In this document: positions 62,201 through 64,000 of the stretch, one piece after another
How the letters are laid out: each line of letters begins with the position of its first letter
How positions within the stretch are numbered: the stretch's first letter is position 1
Origin: Lunularia cruciata
Lineage: Eukaryota > Streptophyta > Marchantiopsida > Lunulariales > Lunulariaceae
Length of the DNA: 64,000 nt
Assembly (NCBI GenBank): GCA_948567375.1
Contig: OX419756.1
Coordinates: 8,251,001 to 8,315,000 of the forward strand
Reading direction: 5' to 3'
The notes under the pieces: model-generated
Seen by the model: the letters and a program-made list of their open reading frames with translations, nothing else
What the model was told of the DNA's origin: nothing
Database searches by the model: none
Translations under genes and position numbers: made by a program

Positions 62201-62313
62201 ACACATTTGTCAGGGAGTGCGCGAGAGCTTATCATGTTAGGCGTCAGGGGGTACCACTCTCACTCTCATACTTTGTAGCTTACTTTAGACAGCGTGTGTC
62301 CATTGCTCTATAG
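59298..62313 (+). pseudogene. Single ORF: zinc finger, reverse transcriptase, CCHC and endonuclease-like domain
   Basis: The start MATPSHVGSPRAGRDTPCPV leads into CPVCHRRFTSQGVKTHVG, a C2H2-type finger. RT motifs: GGIRPIAIGEIFLRLVSRTI, HQFGVATLGGCEAISLG, VLQVDVENAFNSVSRA (catalytic Asp), VGTRQGDPLGG and FPSLADDTHIVGP (A-D-D in place of the commoner Y-x-D-D). After the RT comes CECGSTLDAAAVHMTRCPFG (Cys/His motif), then RADLYLVRDDQVIVADVVVT and AAAGRKVSKYRGM, resembling the (R)PD...D...K..KY pattern of restriction-like endonucleases of R2-group elements, and a conserved FVPLALELYGAMDTSFDTFV end. Breaks: a frameshift in a run of eight G (60719-60726) and a TGA at 61585-61587. About 1,000 codons if unbroken. 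Confidence 0.8.
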
Positions 62314-62549
62314 AGGGCAGTGGCTGGTGCAATCCATAGGAGAGCAATCACATTAGGTGATGTTTCTTCGGATGTTCCAGTTGTGTGTAGACCATACGAC
62401 TTGCATAGCTCGGATATCTTAGGTGCGGTAGGGCAGATTTCTCATACAGACTCTATTGGTGCTTAGCCCCATGTTACCTTTTTTGTCTCTCCCTTGTATG
62501 GCTTGATGGGGTCTTCCCATCCTTCATTTTTCCTACGCGGTCGGCTTTT
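62314..62549 (+). repeat. 3' tail of the non-LTR family (reference copy)
   Basis: It begins at the stop (CTATAGAGGGCAGTGGCTGG) and carries CATAGGAGAGCAATCACATT, CGACTTGCATAGCTCGGATA, TAGGGCAGATTTCTCATAC, GTGCTTAGCCCCATG and a terminal region in which GGATGGGAAGACC-complement and CTTGATGGGG can pair locally. This sequence recurs at many sites of the window and may be what the element's RT recognises. Confidence 0.85.
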
Positions 62550-63420
62550 TTCTTCTTCCTCATTCATTCTACTGTCGTGGTTTTCCGTAGCGGCTGCACT
62601 AAGGGGTGAACGTTTCGTCGAGGATCTGTTCATTAGAGGGTTTCAAAAACCCCTTCTCGGGAAGGTCTACGGGAGCTCTCGTAAACTATTACCGGGTGTG
62701 GGAGAAGGATCCATTAGCTTTATGAGAGAATTGCCAATAGCTTCCTGAAATATGACGGGCCATGAAAAACATGAACAGTAAAATTTTACGGGGTCCATCA
62801 AATTTTAATTACCAAAAAATGATCCAAAAGAACCATTTGAAACTTTAAATTTTTATGGTAAAATCCATGAGTGTTTTTGTTTTGCTTTAGAGCTAGAGCT
62901 CCATCAATAAACTTACGGAAATGTTCAATTCCAGTAAAGTTGATTCTTGAAACCCCATATTGTGCCGCAAATATAAGTTAATGTGCACCTACTATAATAT
63001 CCTGCCCGGAAAGGGGTATATAGTACCTCCGCCCCCAACCTACTTCACACGAGATCAGCTTGATGCTGATTAAAACTACGTAAAACTGTAAAAAGTGAAC
63101 AACTCTTAACATCCAATCCAATTGCCAGGCAAATAATCTCCTAATTGTCAAGACAACCTGAGCCTTTGAAGTGAAAAAAGGCTATGAGCTGTGAGGTTCC
63201 CAAGGCATACGGGGTAAAGAAGCGAGGCCGAGTAAAAATGTAAAAATTGAACAAAGGAAGTTTCTCAATATCTCGTTCGATTTCTTCTCTCCAAGGCACA
63301 AAACTTAAAGAGCTCCCGAGAATACTTGAGCTAGCACTGAGTACTGTGAAACGGCGTCTTGGACCCTCTGCACATCGAAAGAGGAGCTTGCAATGAAGGC
63401 CACTTCCCATCCATTCCCTG
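62550..63420 (-). repeat. Right arm of the inverted repeat, outer part
   Basis: Reverse complement of about 54575-55035, longer because the left arm has deletions. A minus-strand open frame of 89 codons (63410-63141, with GTSQLIAFFHFKGSGCLDN) falls here; its counterpart in the left arm is broken, so it is probably not a gene. Confidence 0.82.
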
Positions 63421-63609
63421 CATGCGATATGGTCATTAAATTTAATTCCGTTACTTGATTAGTTATTGAAAGTCTTGCATATCACTTTGGAATTTTATTC
63501 CTATCCTTGAAGCATCAGTAGATTCAAATATACACCATTTTCAAATATTTTCTGTGAGCTCGTGATTTCCCCGCGCCTTGCATGCACAACATTCTATACT
63601 ATTATCTAC

Positions 63610-64000
63610 TTTGTATTATTAAATTCAAGAAAGTTTCAAGCAAGAATCAATGAGGATATACACACTCTTCATGGAGCTAGGATCCTATTTGTGGAGTGAA
63701 AGCCTCTGGAACTTGGCTCTATGCCTTCCCTTTGAAAGAGTATTTCTGCTTGACATTTGAAGAGTTTTTCATTATACTTTGCTTGTATTTGGATCTCCCT
63801 CGTTTGGCCTTGCTAGGGCTTCTAGACAGATGGACATGTGGTTTCACATATGATACATAAGATTTACTTATTTTAAAGTTTGCTATAGATGGAAAGCACA
63901 CCAGAGTTCATGATATCATCTGTGATACTATAGCTCAACTCCTTTGAGGTACACAATACACCGGACAGATCGGGCAGTTGTTAGATCTACCAAGACCACT
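63610..64000 (+). mobile_element. Fragment of the second non-LTR family
   Basis: Colinear with 53450-53720: AGCTAGGATCCT, a TGGAACTTGGCT step, a CATGCCTYCCYTTTGA-like step, and a decayed TTTCACATATGATACATAAG region. It runs off the window end. Coding homology is barely readable (INEDIHTLFMELGSYLW). Confidence 0.5.

Larger units (their letters stand above)
58840..62549 (+). mobile_element. Near-full-length non-LTR retrotransposon with endonuclease-like C-terminus
   Basis: About 3.7 kb: a 5' untranslated part (58840-59297), a coding region (59298-62313) broken by one frameshift and one stop, and a 236-bp 3' tail ending ...GATGGGGTCTTCCCATCC... CCTACGCGGTCGGC. No LTRs and no long poly(A). The inserted DNA is bounded by TTCTTCTTCATCTTCACTCA (58819-58838) and TTCTTCTTCCTCATTCATT (62550-62568), a slightly mutated target duplication, and the empty-site sequence survives in the left arm near 55020-55035. 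Confidence 0.88.

Noticed and set aside
1-64000. CRISPR arrays, bacterial operons or phage-like systems
   Set aside because: Spliced plant-type genes and plant retroelements throughout; the repeats are tandem or dispersed, without spacer structure.

Overview
The window looks like a gene-poor, repeat-rich stretch of a non-angiosperm land-plant nuclear genome. Intron-containing plant genes (a SWAP70-type PH/coiled-coil protein, a CCDC47/DUF1682 protein, a polyphenol-oxidase relic, a flotillin relic) sit among Ty3/gypsy chromoviruses and an unusual group of non-LTR retrotransposons. A bryophyte, perhaps a liverwort such as Marchantia, fits best. The mixture of intact genes, decayed gene fragments, inverted repeats and nested elements would suit a heterochromatic or sex-chromosome-like block, but that is inference and cannot be proved from the sequence.

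Layout. 1-2.6 kb: nothing recognised. 2.6-4.2 kb (-): a five-exon gene for a small two-repeat, Cys-ended protein, possibly broken by one stop. 5.2-6.0 kb: two short tandem-repeat families. 6.0-9.4 kb: AT-rich, with non-LTR 3' tails. 10.3-16.9 kb (-): an apparently intact ten-exon SWAP70-like gene, about 596 aa. 17.1-20.9 kb: AT-rich, gene-free, with an (AT)n tract. 21.2-24.1 kb (+): an intact three-exon CCDC47-like gene, 505 aa. 25.6-26.3 kb: an unidentified coding-like relic. 27.3-28.8 kb (+): a tyrosinase/polyphenol-oxidase pseudogene. 29-37 kb: mostly unrecognised sequence with tandem duplications and non-LTR fragments. 37.3-37.9 kb: a 5'-truncated non-LTR copy. 38.1-38.8 kb (-): a MULE/FAR1-like transposase relic. 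39.3-39.9 kb: a tandem array.

40.1-54.3 kb is a nest of elements. A truncated chromovirus lies on the minus strand (40.1-45.2 kb), followed by an extra LTR (45.2-45.7 kb). Next comes an old non-LTR element (46.4-47.1 and 52.7-54.3 kb) split by a complete but defective chromovirus on the plus strand (47.1-52.7 kb), with both LTRs, a primer-binding site, a near-perfect 5-bp target duplication and a terminal chromodomain. 54.6-63.4 kb is a large inverted repeat. Its spacer carries a flotillin pseudogene with an internal inversion, and its right arm is split by a near-full-length 3.7-kb non-LTR retrotransposon. That element encodes an N-terminal zinc finger, reverse transcriptase, a CCHC motif and what looks like a C-terminal restriction-like endonuclease, the R2/NeSL/HERO-type layout rather than the L1/RTE layout usual in plants. 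Its 3' tail recurs at ten or more places on both strands.

The two intact genes appear unrelated in function (Rho-GTPase/phosphoinositide signalling; ER translocon-associated chaperoning). There is no operon logic. The main interest is the non-LTR family, its dispersed tails, and the record of nested insertion and gene decay.
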